Origin: a virus
Strand: one strand, 5' to 3'
Length of the DNA: 24,091 nucleotides
Virus record (IMG/VR): IMGVR_UViG_3300030339_000236
Coordinates: 1-24,091 of that record
Shown: piece by piece, positions 6,325 to 14,576 of the stretch
Numbering within the stretch: position 1 is the stretch's first letter
How the letters are laid out: each line of letters opens with the position of its first letter
Made by a program: the position numbers and the translations under genes
The notes under the pieces: generated by a model
Seen by the model: the letters and a program-made list of their open reading frames with translations, nothing else
Database searches by the model: none
What the model was told of the DNA's origin: nothing

Positions 6325-8418
6325 TTATTCTTTCATTAAGAATAACTTGTTCATAGTTCTAGCAATATCCATAACGTTCTGAACATCAATAAACTGTGCG
6401 TCACTACCATACATCTTATCAAACATTCCCCTATATGTCAACTGTGTATTTTTATACGATGACAATCCACTATAACCGTCATTGCTGTCTATAAAATAGC
6501 TTAAAACCTTAACACCTCGTCTTTTAATTTTTTCTACTTGCATCTTTGTATGTAATGCTCCAGTCTCTCCACTATAATTTAAATCAGTGTGATATCGATT
6601 TGATAATGAATTTATAACATAACAAGGTTCTCCATCAGATATATTTAAAAAATAATGGTCTTGTTCGTTGGATTTTTTACCTATGATAAATTCTTCTGCT
6701 ATAGACTCAAATGTCAATCCTTCAGGGGTCGAACCTGTTGCGCATAAATAAGGAAATAGATGCCTAATTTTTGAAATTTTATCGACTTTCGAATCATAGG
6801 CCAACACAATATATGGCAATTCACTATTATTACATTTACTAAATATTGTACTTCTAAACGATACTGATACATCTAAATTTTCTACCATCGATGCGGCAAC
6901 ACATATCGCTACCACACAAGTCATCGTTGGACACCATTTAGTATAAGTCTGCATAGAACCACTAGCATCAACCGATATATGAAGCCTAAGTTTGTTGTAT
7001 TTTTCAATTATTGTTCTATTAAAAATGCCTTCTAAACCTGCGCCGACATCGGCCAGTAACCGTCTTTCTATTTTACCTGACGACTTTCTAATATACTTAA
7101 TGTGGTTTTCTTCTCCACGTATTTGAAGTTTTTTTCCTAACATCTTACCTAATGAAAACCCTCGTACAACAGCATCTTCATATTCTCTTATTGGGGCATT
7201 TGTAGTTCTTGATATAAATTTATCTAGTGAAACTAAAGGAAAAATATGTTTGCCTGCATCCATTAACTTCTTTGATAACTTTTTAACAACTACAACATCC
7301 ACCGATGCTCGTTCATAATCTCCAGATAATCCATATCCAGAAGGGACTAAAGAAATATCAGAGTTTTCTATAGCATCAAGAATAGTCTGTTCTTCTTTTG
7401 TTACCCTAGTTTTAATTTCTCCATACTTATGGTCAAGAACATTTCTTTGTTTGTTAAATTCATCACTTAACTCTTTAAGTTCATCGGATGAAAACTCATT
7501 TGTATCGCCCACATCATCAGGTTCATAATCTTTAAAATCATCTACATGCGAACTCTGTGATGTACCATTTTTTTCAGAAAGTTTTTCGTGAATTTTTTGA
7601 ATAGTCGAATCCGATGCCGATTTTTGTTCAGCTTGCTTTATGATATTATCCATTATTAACTCTACGACGGCATAACTCAAATTCATTCTCTTTAACGTGG
7701 TATTTAACCGATATATGTTATCTATATCAATTAACTCAGCAATTTCACGAAGACCAGGTAAAGCATCCAAATCCGTAGCTTCATTTGTAAGATTTATAAT
7801 TCTAAACTCATATGATAAAATGTTCGGAACTCTCATGATAAAAGACCGCAACGCTTTAGATTGTATTTCATTATTCCAAAACTTCTGATATAACGATTCA
7901 TAATATCCTCTATAACCAGGAGCTTCAGAAAAAACATAATTATCTATATATCTATCCTCTATAAAATTCCAAACCCATTTACAAATGTATGCAAGTTGCT
8001 CTCCTGACACATTTTTGTCCTTTGATTTTTTCTTTAAAGTCATTGGGACTGGAATAGGAATTTTAGAAAACGTAGAATGAAATACTTCAAAATCTGTAAG
8101 AAGAATATGCGATGCTTCGTGTAAAGCAAGTCCAACCGTCCAATCGAAGTCTTTCTTATTTTTTATGGTAGCAGAAATGTATATAGCTTTACCGTCAGTA
8201 AAACTTAACTTTGAATTTTCATCTGAATTAAACTGAACTGGAATATCCAGTCCCGTCAAAATAATAACAAAATTAGAAACCACTCTACGATAGGTAGCAA
8301 ATTGTATCAAATCCGTGGAAAATCCTTCTCCAACCGATTCATCGGTCATATATTGGTCTAATGCCGGAGTATTTAACCAAAAATCAGAATACGTTTGTTG
8401 TTTATCTATCTCACTCAT
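6325..8418 (-). CDS. VWA protein with zincin-like N-terminal domain (MoxR partner)
   Basis: A 697-aa protein with two recognisable parts. The N-terminal part has the metallopeptidase-like motif HEASH (100-104) in GLALHEASHILL, as in DUF2201-type putative metallopeptidases. The C-terminal part, from about 475, is a von Willebrand A domain with an intact metal-ion site: DASGSM (about 483-488), a TGSTPEG segment and NISDGEP (about 594-600). The middle (about 280-350) is acidic and helical. VWA proteins of this class work with MoxR/CbbQ ATPases to insert metals or remodel target complexes. Here the ATPase gene lies immediately upstream with a 1-nt gap. Whether the HExxH site cuts proteins is unknown, and the phage target is unknown. 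Confidence 0.85.
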   Translation of the reverse strand: MSEIDKQQTYSDFWLNTPALDQYMTDESVGEGFSTDLIQFATYRRVVSNFVIILTGLDIPVQFNSDENSKLSFTDGKAIYISATIKNKKDFDWTVGLALHEASHILLTDFEVFHSTFSKIPIPVPMTLKKKSKDKNVSGEQLAYICKWVWNFIEDRYIDNYVFSEAPGYRGYYESLYQKFWNNEIQSKALRSFIMRVPNILSYEFRIINLTNEATDLDALPGLREIAELIDIDNIYRLNTTLKRMNLSYAVVELIMDNIIKQAEQKSASDSTIQKIHEKLSEKNGTSQSSHVDDFKDYEPDDVGDTNEFSSDELKELSDEFNKQRNVLDHKYGEIKTRVTKEEQTILDAIENSDISLVPSGYGLSGDYERASVDVVVVKKLSKKLMDAGKHIFPLVSLDKFISRTTNAPIREYEDAVVRGFSLGKMLGKKLQIRGEENHIKYIRKSSGKIERRLLADVGAGLEGIFNRTIIEKYNKLRLHISVDASGSMQTYTKWCPTMTCVVAICVAASMVENLDVSVSFRSTIFSKCNNSELPYIVLAYDSKVDKISKIRHLFPYLCATGSTPEGLTFESIAEEFIIGKKSNEQDHYFLNISDGEPCYVINSLSNRYHTDLNYSGETGALHTKMQVEKIKRRGVKVLSYFIDSNDGYSGLSSYKNTQLTYRGMFDKMYGSDAQFIDVQNVMDIARTMNKLFLMKE

Positions 8419-8419
8419 T

Positions 8420-9373
8420 TTAGTTGAATGGAACTCTTACTTTTGTTTTTCTGACGGGGTCATTGATGGGCGACTTTACTTTTGATGCATTTAAATCAAT
8501 GTATTTTTGAACAAGTTGTTTTATAAACAATCGTTCACAATCCTGACCATTGTCTTCGCTATATAACGGATAGATAGTCATCTCCGCAATATCATTCAAC
8601 GAAAATCCATCAAGTATTAATCCAGACATCTCTATAACAGAATCAGTCGTTAAGAATGTACTAATTTTAGGATTTTCTGATTTGCAATTATTCTTAGTAT
8701 CTTCTGAAATTTTTGTGATTAAATGAAATGCCTTTTTGTGTTCATCCGTGGCATCAGGGTGAATTACATTTAATAGATATTCTTCCTGTCTGGCGGTGAG
8801 AGTTTTCATCTCAATTATTACAGGAAACCGTGAAGTTAAAGCTTTATCCATCACCCTCGTTGCGGTGTATTCATTTCCTACATTTGCCGTGGCAATAAAT
8901 GATACTCCATCCGCCACAGGTACTACCGACGACTCTTCCGTTTCATCAAGACGAATATATTTTTGAGTATTGTCTAATACAGGCATTAAAATATTCCATG
9001 CGTCATGATGACCTCGGGATAATTCGTCAAGAAGAATAATTGAATTCGGCGTACTAATTGCCTTTACAAATTCAGAAGGATGAAAAGCTGTACCGGTGTC
9101 TTTTTTAAAAGTAGTATTGCCGATTAAAGTAGCTCTAGCATCTTGAGTAGAGCCAAAATTGAAAGTAAAAAATTTTCTATCGGATGCGTATACAGACGCA
9201 ACAGATTTTGCCGCTTTTGTCTTGCCAGAACGTGTAGGGCCAATAAAAAGAATGTTTTTACCTCTTAAAACGGCCCATACAAGATATTTCCATTGTAATT
9301 CCTCGATAATTAAATCGTTGGGTTTTAATGTATTACAATCAAAAAGTTGTTTTTTAATTTCGTCACTTGTCAT
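8420..9373 (-). CDS. MoxR/CbbQ-family AAA+ ATPase
   Basis: A 317-aa AAA+ ATPase of the MoxR/CbbQ/NorQ type. Walker A is GPTRSGKT (45-52), Walker B is IILLDE (112-117), a sensor-1 region with Asn164 lies in ATANVGNEYT (161-170), and an Arg finger candidate is Arg182 in TSRFP. These ATPases act as hexamers with VWA-domain partners to activate or remodel other proteins. The partner here is the next gene. The ATG at 9373 has no Shine-Dalgarno site and lies 9 nt behind a promoter -10 box, suggesting a nearly leaderless mRNA. Similar MoxR-VWA pairs occur in T4-like phages, but their role in infection is not established to my knowledge. Confidence 0.88.
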   Translation of the reverse strand: MTSDEIKKQLFDCNTLKPNDLIIEELQWKYLVWAVLRGKNILFIGPTRSGKTKAAKSVASVYASDRKFFTFNFGSTQDARATLIGNTTFKKDTGTAFHPSEFVKAISTPNSIILLDELSRGHHDAWNILMPVLDNTQKYIRLDETEESSVVPVADGVSFIATANVGNEYTATRVMDKALTSRFPVIIEMKTLTARQEEYLLNVIHPDATDEHKKAFHLITKISEDTKNNCKSENPKISTFLTTDSVIEMSGLILDGFSLNDIAEMTIYPLYSEDNGQDCERLFIKQLVQKYIDLNASKVKSPINDPVRKTKVRVPFN

Positions 9374-9410
9374 TCGATAGGGAGTATATCACCGCCCTAT
9401 AAAAAGTCAA
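9373..9410 (-). promoter_or_regulatory. Sigma70-type promoter of the MoxR-VWA operon
   Basis: On the minus strand TTGACT (9410-9405), a 16-nt spacer and TATACT (9388-9383) end 9 nt before the ATG of the MoxR gene. The predicted start of transcription is about 9375-9376, leaving only 2-3 nt of leader. A 6-bp dyad ATAGGG/CCCTAT (9377-9382 and 9395-9400) flanks the -10 box and could be an operator. The promoter fills the whole gap between the two genes. Confidence 0.55.
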
Positions 9411-9417
9411 GAGTTAC

Positions 9418-10257
9418 TTACCCACTTGTTTTTTTGATAAACTTCGGAGTCTTTTTATCAGAGATTCTTAATTCTTTATCATTTTTATGCTTTGGTGGCT
9501 TAACTTTATCAGTCTTTTTGATATCCTTGTTCTTGCCTTCTGGGTCTTTGCCTGGCTCGGTCACCTGTTTCATAGGTTGGTCTGGCATATCTTCGTCTTT
9601 TTTAACCTGTGGTTCATTGTAGTTCATGTCCTTGGTCTTGGTGTTTTTAACACTGGCATCTTCTCCATTTTTCTTTTCTCCACGATTCTTAACTGAACTA
9701 TCTGGACCTGCCGATTTTGGATTTACACCTTTTTCGTCGTAATGGTCTAAAGCTTTCTTTTTAAGGTCATCCGCTTTTGTGGTCTTTTTAAGGTCACTAA
9801 AATTTGCCTTAACAAATGCTTTAACTTGTTCCCACGAAAGGGCTATCGCACGAACTCTATCAACCAACTTTACCATTGCATCGATATCGAAATTATTTTC
9901 AAATTTAGGAACAATACGAACGTATAACAAATTTTGAGCTCTAACAACCAATTGACCGTGGTCATCCCAATACGATTCCCATGTTGGGTCAATGCCATGA
10001 ACAATAGTCTCAAGTTCTTTCTGTTGTTTCTCATTGTTCTTGTCTAATCGTTCATTGCCATCCTTGGCAAATCCTTTAGAAACTTTTTCTTTTTCCTCTT
10101 TGGAAGGTTCTGGCTTCGTCACATTGGAAATTTCATTAAGAACGTTTTTGACCATCCCACGAAGAGACTCCTTCAAACGGGCCCTTGGGTCGGTTTCCTT
10201 TTTGATTTCAGAGATACATTCTCTGACAATATTTCTAAATTTGTTTACTTCGTTCAT
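9418..10257 (-). CDS. Highly charged protein of unknown function (279 aa)
   Basis: Residues about 1-45 form an amphipathic helix-like segment (FRNIVRECISEIKKE, LKESLRGMVKNVLNEI). Residues about 80-160 form a likely folded domain with WESYWDDHGQLVVRAQNLLYVRIVPKF and a following helix. Residues about 165-279 are Lys/Asp/Pro-rich, low in complexity and surely disordered. No family is recognised. Such architecture occurs in phage internal or scaffolding-type proteins and in nucleic-acid chaperones, but no assignment is justified. It follows the Mom-like gene after 21 nt and is probably transcribed with it. There is no clear Shine-Dalgarno site. Confidence 0.7.
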   Translation of the reverse strand: MNEVNKFRNIVRECISEIKKETDPRARLKESLRGMVKNVLNEISNVTKPEPSKEEKEKVSKGFAKDGNERLDKNNEKQQKELETIVHGIDPTWESYWDDHGQLVVRAQNLLYVRIVPKFENNFDIDAMVKLVDRVRAIALSWEQVKAFVKANFSDLKKTTKADDLKKKALDHYDEKGVNPKSAGPDSSVKNRGEKKNGEDASVKNTKTKDMNYNEPQVKKDEDMPDQPMKQVTEPGKDPEGKNKDIKKTDKVKPPKHKNDKELRISDKKTPKFIKKTSG

Positions 10258-10278
10258 AATACTATAAATATGGTTATT

Positions 10279-11055
10279 TCAACCAAAGAAGCTAAATTCT
10301 GTTGGTCTATTGACTACTATTTCTTCTATTTCGTCTTTATAAGTATTTCCATTGGGATATGGTAAAAACTTATGTTTTAGATTCTTTAAGATTTTCTTCT
10401 TTTCGGTCTTACTTCCTAAGAGATACACATATCGATGTTTAGTCGATTCTTTCTTTCTCCAAAAAGTCTGTCTTATTTGTTTCTTTATTATCTCTACATT
10501 ATGGGAACCATATAAAGATGATACCGTTCTGGAATGAATCCATTCATATGGTGGCCCCTTGAGAGATATGGAGAAGTTAGGCATCAGGGCCAACGATGAA
10601 TTGCCTTGATAATAAAAATTGGCAGCTTGATAGATGGTTCCTTTATGATTCTGTTCTCCATCTGCATAAGATATTATAGCTTTTATATGTGGAAAATCCA
10701 GTTTTACCATCCTCATAGATTCACTTATCGAATAACTTTCAATATTTTTCCCATATCCATCATAAATAAACAATCTAGTTAACTCGAACACTTCATCAAT
10801 TTTAACCAAATTGGAGATAGATTCGGCAGCAGACCTACCTACAGGTTGACCATAAATTACACAACCAATCAATTTTTCATCAACATTTGTAAAGAATTCA
10901 GAAGTTTCGTCAGATTTGTAAAAAATGCCATAAGCGACTTGACATAACGACCATTTATGAGAATAATGATTCTTTACAATCATATCTTCCGCAAGACGTT
11001 TGGACATTTGTCTTAATGTAACTCGTTTGGAATCAAAATACTTTTCTTCTACCAT
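10279..11055 (-). CDS. Mom-like / GNAT-fold DNA modification protein
   Basis: A 258-aa protein resembling the Mom family, the phage Mu protein that converts adenine in DNA to a methylcarbamoyl derivative and so blocks restriction. The stations seen are HYSHK (30-34), VIYGQPVGR (66-74), ELTRLFIYDGYGKN (91-104), IISYADGEQNHKGTIY (127-142) and QAANFYYQG (143-151). This is the arrangement of GNAT-fold Mom relatives in many phages. Mu Mom is 231 aa, so the length is compatible. The assignment is from pattern memory, and another GNAT function is possible. The gene starts directly behind a consensus promoter and would be expressed by host polymerase, consistent with early protection of phage DNA. 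Confidence 0.72.
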   Translation of the reverse strand: MVEEKYFDSKRVTLRQMSKRLAEDMIVKNHYSHKWSLCQVAYGIFYKSDETSEFFTNVDEKLIGCVIYGQPVGRSAAESISNLVKIDEVFELTRLFIYDGYGKNIESYSISESMRMVKLDFPHIKAIISYADGEQNHKGTIYQAANFYYQGNSSLALMPNFSISLKGPPYEWIHSRTVSSLYGSHNVEIIKKQIRQTFWRKKESTKHRYVYLLGSKTEKKKILKNLKHKFLPYPNGNTYKDEIEEIVVNRPTEFSFFG

Positions 11056-11090
11056 ATTCCGATTATAACAAAAAACAATCGTTATGTCAA
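11055..11090 (-). promoter_or_regulatory. Consensus sigma70 promoter of the Mom-like gene
   Basis: On the minus strand TTGACA (11090-11085), a 17-nt spacer and TATAAT (11067-11062) form a perfect consensus promoter. Only 6 nt separate the -10 box from the ATG at 11055, so the A of the ATG is itself the expected +1. The -35 box overlaps the stop codon of the preceding gene (11089-11087). Confidence 0.75.
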
Positions 11091-11404
11091 ACCATTGTTT
11101 CAGTTTCTTTTCTTAATTGAGAACCGTCTTTATAAATAATAAGCCGTATAGAAGGGTCGATGAGCTTTATAAAATTAGATAACATTTGAGAAGGATATTT
11201 TGTTCCGTTTTGATGAATTATTCCTACTTTATATTTTTGAGTTTTACTTGTACGAAGTTTATATAGAAGTTGTTTAAAATCAGTATATTGGTCTATATCT
11301 AAATTCATAGATTTAATTATTTCCATATCAGATTTACAACCATCTACCACGAATGCTTTCTGTCTATTACCAAACAGTTTATTGATATTTTCCATCATAC
11401 TCAT
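11087..11404 (-). CDS. Small protein of unknown function, possibly receiver-like (105 aa)
   Basis: The frame opens with TTG at 11422, but the ATG at 11404 (MSMMENINKLFG) is more likely; two further ATGs follow within four codons. The order of predicted elements is strand AFVVDG, helix MEIIKS, strand DIDQYTDF, helix LLYKLRT, strand YKVGIIHQ, helix MLSNFIKL, strand IRLIIYKDG. This recalls a CheY-like receiver with its phospho-acceptor Asp replaced; this is weak inference from the pattern alone. A TATAAT sequence at 11427-11422 lies just upstream, inside the end of the coiled-coil gene. The stop codon overlaps the -35 box of the Mom promoter. Confidence 0.6.
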   Translation of the reverse strand: MSMMENINKLFGNRQKAFVVDGCKSDMEIIKSMNLDIDQYTDFKQLLYKLRTSKTQKYKVGIIHQNGTKYPSQMLSNFIKLIDPSIRLIIYKDGSQLRKETETMV

Positions 11405-11422
11405 AACAATGTAAACCCACAA

Positions 11423-11800
11423 TTATATTTTTGTTTTTTCTAATTCAACAATTCTATTTTTATAAGTATCAACCAAACTCTCTAAAGTATGAACTTGTTC
11501 AGTTAGAGAAATTCTCAATTGGCTGGCAGAATCCAATTGTTTTCTTACTTCTGACAATTCACTGGCTTGTTGTCTTAATTCTTTACGAAGGTCAGCATTT
11601 TCCTGACGAACCTTATCTAGTTCTTCCCATATTTCAGAACGCATTTTCTCTTCGGCCAATCGAACTTGTTCAATGGCCTGACTCTGTACATCTGCCAATA
11701 CTCTGGCATTTTCTGCTCTAGCTTTTTTACTAGAAACAATGTATGTTAACACTGCGGCTACCAGCGGCGGAATGATGCTTAATATAGTTCCGTCTATCAT
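11423..11800 (-). CDS. Membrane-anchored coiled-coil protein (125 aa)
   Basis: An N-terminal hydrophobic segment (about 5-24, ILSIIPPLVAAVLTYIVSS) should anchor the protein. It is followed by a nearly continuous coiled coil (about 27-123) rich in Glu, Arg, Gln and Leu heptads. No enzymatic motif is present. Its role is unknown; anchoring or scaffolding at the inner membrane is a reasonable guess. It follows the nrdJ gene after an 80-nt gap that contains a hairpin and a longer dyad. Confidence 0.68.
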   Translation of the reverse strand: MIDGTILSIIPPLVAAVLTYIVSSKKARAENARVLADVQSQAIEQVRLAEEKMRSEIWEELDKVRQENADLRKELRQQASELSEVRKQLDSASQLRISLTEQVHTLESLVDTYKNRIVELEKTKI

Positions 11801-11812
11801 AATGTTTTAAAA

Positions 11813-11851
11813 TAGGTTATACTTGATAATATATATAAAAAATATAACCTA
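11813..11851. repeat. Perfect 9-bp inverted repeat upstream of the coiled-coil gene
   Basis: TAGGTTATA (11813-11821) and TATAACCTA (11843-11851) are perfect complements separated by 21 nt of AT-only DNA apart from one G. The dyad sits between the nrdJ stop and the start at 11800, where a promoter or operator would be expected. No good -35/-10 pair is apparent in it. Confidence 0.5.
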
Positions 11852-11854
11852 GAA

Positions 11855-11876
11855 TTAAAAAGTTTTATCAAAACTT
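11855..11876 (-). terminator. AT-rich hairpin after nrdJ, possible weak terminator
   Basis: Four bases after the nrdJ stop, the minus strand reads AAGTTTT, a 3-nt loop and AAAACTT, continuing into TTTAATTC. The stem is 7 bp with only one G-C pair, so any termination would be weak and readthrough into the next gene is likely. Confidence 0.35.
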
Positions 11877-11880
11877 ACAA

Positions 11881-14547
11881 TTAAGAACATTTAGACCAAC
11901 CACAAGTTGTACAAGATACACATCCTTCAAGATAAACCAATCCGTTTCCACAACTTGGACAAGATTGTCCCTTTGCAACTTCACCTTGAGGAATATACTT
12001 TTTCAAAACTCTTGCGGCGGCAGAACCCATTGAAGTAATATCTTCCGTAGCCTTCTGTAATTGGTCAACAATGAACTGAATAGGTACGCCATGTCTCAAA
12101 CTAGTTGAAGCTAAACGAAACATGATTTGTTCGGTAGGCGTAAACTGTTTACTAAAATCTTCTATTGTAATATCGTCAATTTCCAAAGCATACTGTTTAT
12201 TTTTAACCTTACGAATCTTACCTTTTTTGTAATTAGATTTCAATCCAAGTCCATTCAGATGTCCGCCAAAAATTTCATATGGTTGTCCGTTTTGAATACC
12301 AACAGCAATACAAAACTTCTGACCTTTAACGGTAACGATATGAATATCTGCATCCAATACAGGCAATCTTTCGGGAGCAGCATTTTGATTAGCCTTTGAA
12401 ATCTTCTGACGAGACACATTCAATTCCTTCAACTCTTCATCGGAAAAGTTTTGATGATGTGATTCAATTCCTTCATCCTTTAACTTAAACGCCAAATCTT
12501 TAAAGGCAATATTTGAAATAATTCCATACATTTTCTTATCAGGAAAAGCAGCAATCGACTTTACTTCCTTTTCATGAGAAGCTACGATAAACTTATAAAC
12601 TGATTTCCAGTCTGAACCTATTGGCAACAAATAAGTTGTTGAAATAGATGAATCCACCCATTTCATTACTTTTGACATAAACTCCAACTTTTCAATAGGG
12701 TCGATTTCGGTAGATGCTTTAAACTTAATACCAACTTCTTCCACGTGTTTATCAATAAACTCTGCAATTGGTTTGCCATGTTTTCCATCCCAATCATCAC
12801 GAATAGTATCAGAATTCATTGGAATTGGGAACCCTGCCTTTTCAAATGCCTCACGAACAACTTTAGGAACGTTAAAGTAATACTTGTAACTTCCGTGCAT
12901 TCTGGTTCTTTTCCAAAAATACATAAAAAACGCGGCTTCAATTCCATAACTCATAACCAAATCACGAAACATTAAACTTAACGTTCCTGTGGGAGCGATT
13001 GAACTATTTGTGACATTTCTAGCAGATTCGCCGGTCATTATGGGAACTTCATACACTTTACTCAAAGCCACAGAGTCTTCCACAACTCTCTTAACAAAAG
13101 GAGCAGAATTCCATTTTTCTTTATTGAACAACCCGAAATTACCTTTTTCTTGACCATTCATTTCAGAGCTGTAATACATCCAATAATTAAACAATCTCAT
13201 GAACTCTTCAAATGCCACATTAGCATCTGGAGTAGCATAAGCTAAGTTTTGTTTAAACAACCAACCAACAATGTTAGTTACTCCTGCTCCTGTTCTACGA
13301 AGTTTTTCAATGGCCATCTTCTGATGTGGGGTAGCATACGTCTGATATACCAATTCACATTCATTTACGTTATCCAAAAATCTGTTCATCGAAATGCCTA
13401 CTCGTTCCAATTCGTTTACATATATTTTTGGGTCTGTAGAAAATTTCCCAACATTCAAAGAACCTAAAACACATAGAGATTCACGACTCAAATATTGTTC
13501 CGAACAAGCATTAGTCGAAAGAATACGAGAATCATATTCGTCCTTTGGGTCATAGACATAATCAGAATTTGAATACTTTCTGGCCACATCAATATTTTGA
13601 ACTCCGGGTTCCGCATTTTGATGCATGTTCTTTGCAATCAATTCCATCAACTTACGAGCCTTCACAGTTTTAGAAAAAACTTCTTTCTTCTTATCGTGAG
13701 TAGCAATCTTATAATATTTACCATTTGAATCTTTTAATGTATCGGCATCAATGCTATGAACATCCAAATATATTTTGTCACCTTTTTTGATACCAGGAAC
13801 TTCAAAAGAAAGTTCCCAATCTTTATCATCTTCAACATACTTATAAAATTTATCAGTCAACTGAACAGAGATATTAGCATTTTGAATTTTTGTATAATCA
13901 CTCTTGACTGTAATAAACTCTTCCACGTCAGGATGATTAATACTCAAAGAAAATAGCATGGCCGGAATACGGCCTTTTTGACCAACAGAATAACCAATGC
14001 CATCAATGTGTTTCATCCAATGGACGGCGCCGGTTGATTGATTGGCGCTATTTAAAACTTTTGTTCCACAAGGACGAAGACGACTAAAATCCACGCCCAA
14101 TCCCTGACGATATGCGGCACATTTTGCAACCGTATATGCCGTATTCTTCATGATTGATTCCAAATTATCCCATTCTTCATTTTCACGAAGAGCGCCCAAT
14201 GAAATGGTTGTACAATTTGCCAAAGAAATTTTTCTATGTGTTCCTGCTCCCTGCATAATAGAACCGGCAGGATGCCACCAATCGTTATAAATTTCATCAA
14301 ACCAACGTTCGCTCCAATATTTTTGAAGTTCTGGCGTCCTTTCTACAGATGCAATATAATCACACACACGTTTTAATGCTTGAACGTATGTTTCCCCATC
14401 TTCAGCTGTGTATTTTTTATTAAATGCATCAATGGAAAATTGATTTCCATTAAAATATTCTTCCGTAGTTTGCTTTTTTACATCTTCGTGTCTGGTTGTA
14501 ATCTTATTGAAGTCCTCTTTTTTATTTGCAATTTCATCTTTACTCAT
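11881..14547 (-). CDS. nrdJ: Adenosylcobalamin-dependent (class II) ribonucleotide reductase
   Basis: An 888-aa reductase making deoxyribonucleotides from ribonucleotides with a B12-derived radical. The active-site loop is NACSEQ with thiyl Cys348 between Asn346 and Glu350. The redox pair is Cys112 (LANCTTISL) and Cys359, the latter 11 residues after Cys348 as in Thermotoga-type class II enzymes. APTGTLSLMFRD is the conserved phosphate-binding loop. The C-terminus has the Cys-rich tail with CPSCG, EGC, SCTTCG and SKC that regenerates the active site. An AGGA Shine-Dalgarno lies about 5 nt before the ATG. Class II enzymes need no oxygen but need cobalamin, so the host must make or import B12. 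The helicase gene precedes it. Confidence 0.95.
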   Translation of the reverse strand: MSKDEIANKKEDFNKITTRHEDVKKQTTEEYFNGNQFSIDAFNKKYTAEDGETYVQALKRVCDYIASVERTPELQKYWSERWFDEIYNDWWHPAGSIMQGAGTHRKISLANCTTISLGALRENEEWDNLESIMKNTAYTVAKCAAYRQGLGVDFSRLRPCGTKVLNSANQSTGAVHWMKHIDGIGYSVGQKGRIPAMLFSLSINHPDVEEFITVKSDYTKIQNANISVQLTDKFYKYVEDDKDWELSFEVPGIKKGDKIYLDVHSIDADTLKDSNGKYYKIATHDKKKEVFSKTVKARKLMELIAKNMHQNAEPGVQNIDVARKYSNSDYVYDPKDEYDSRILSTNACSEQYLSRESLCVLGSLNVGKFSTDPKIYVNELERVGISMNRFLDNVNECELVYQTYATPHQKMAIEKLRRTGAGVTNIVGWLFKQNLAYATPDANVAFEEFMRLFNYWMYYSSEMNGQEKGNFGLFNKEKWNSAPFVKRVVEDSVALSKVYEVPIMTGESARNVTNSSIAPTGTLSLMFRDLVMSYGIEAAFFMYFWKRTRMHGSYKYYFNVPKVVREAFEKAGFPIPMNSDTIRDDWDGKHGKPIAEFIDKHVEEVGIKFKASTEIDPIEKLEFMSKVMKWVDSSISTTYLLPIGSDWKSVYKFIVASHEKEVKSIAAFPDKKMYGIISNIAFKDLAFKLKDEGIESHHQNFSDEELKELNVSRQKISKANQNAAPERLPVLDADIHIVTVKGQKFCIAVGIQNGQPYEIFGGHLNGLGLKSNYKKGKIRKVKNKQYALEIDDITIEDFSKQFTPTEQIMFRLASTSLRHGVPIQFIVDQLQKATEDITSMGSAAARVLKKYIPQGEVAKGQSCPSCGNGLVYLEGCVSCTTCGWSKCS

Positions 14548-14576
14548 ATATCCTAAATTTTTCTATTTTTCTGTGA

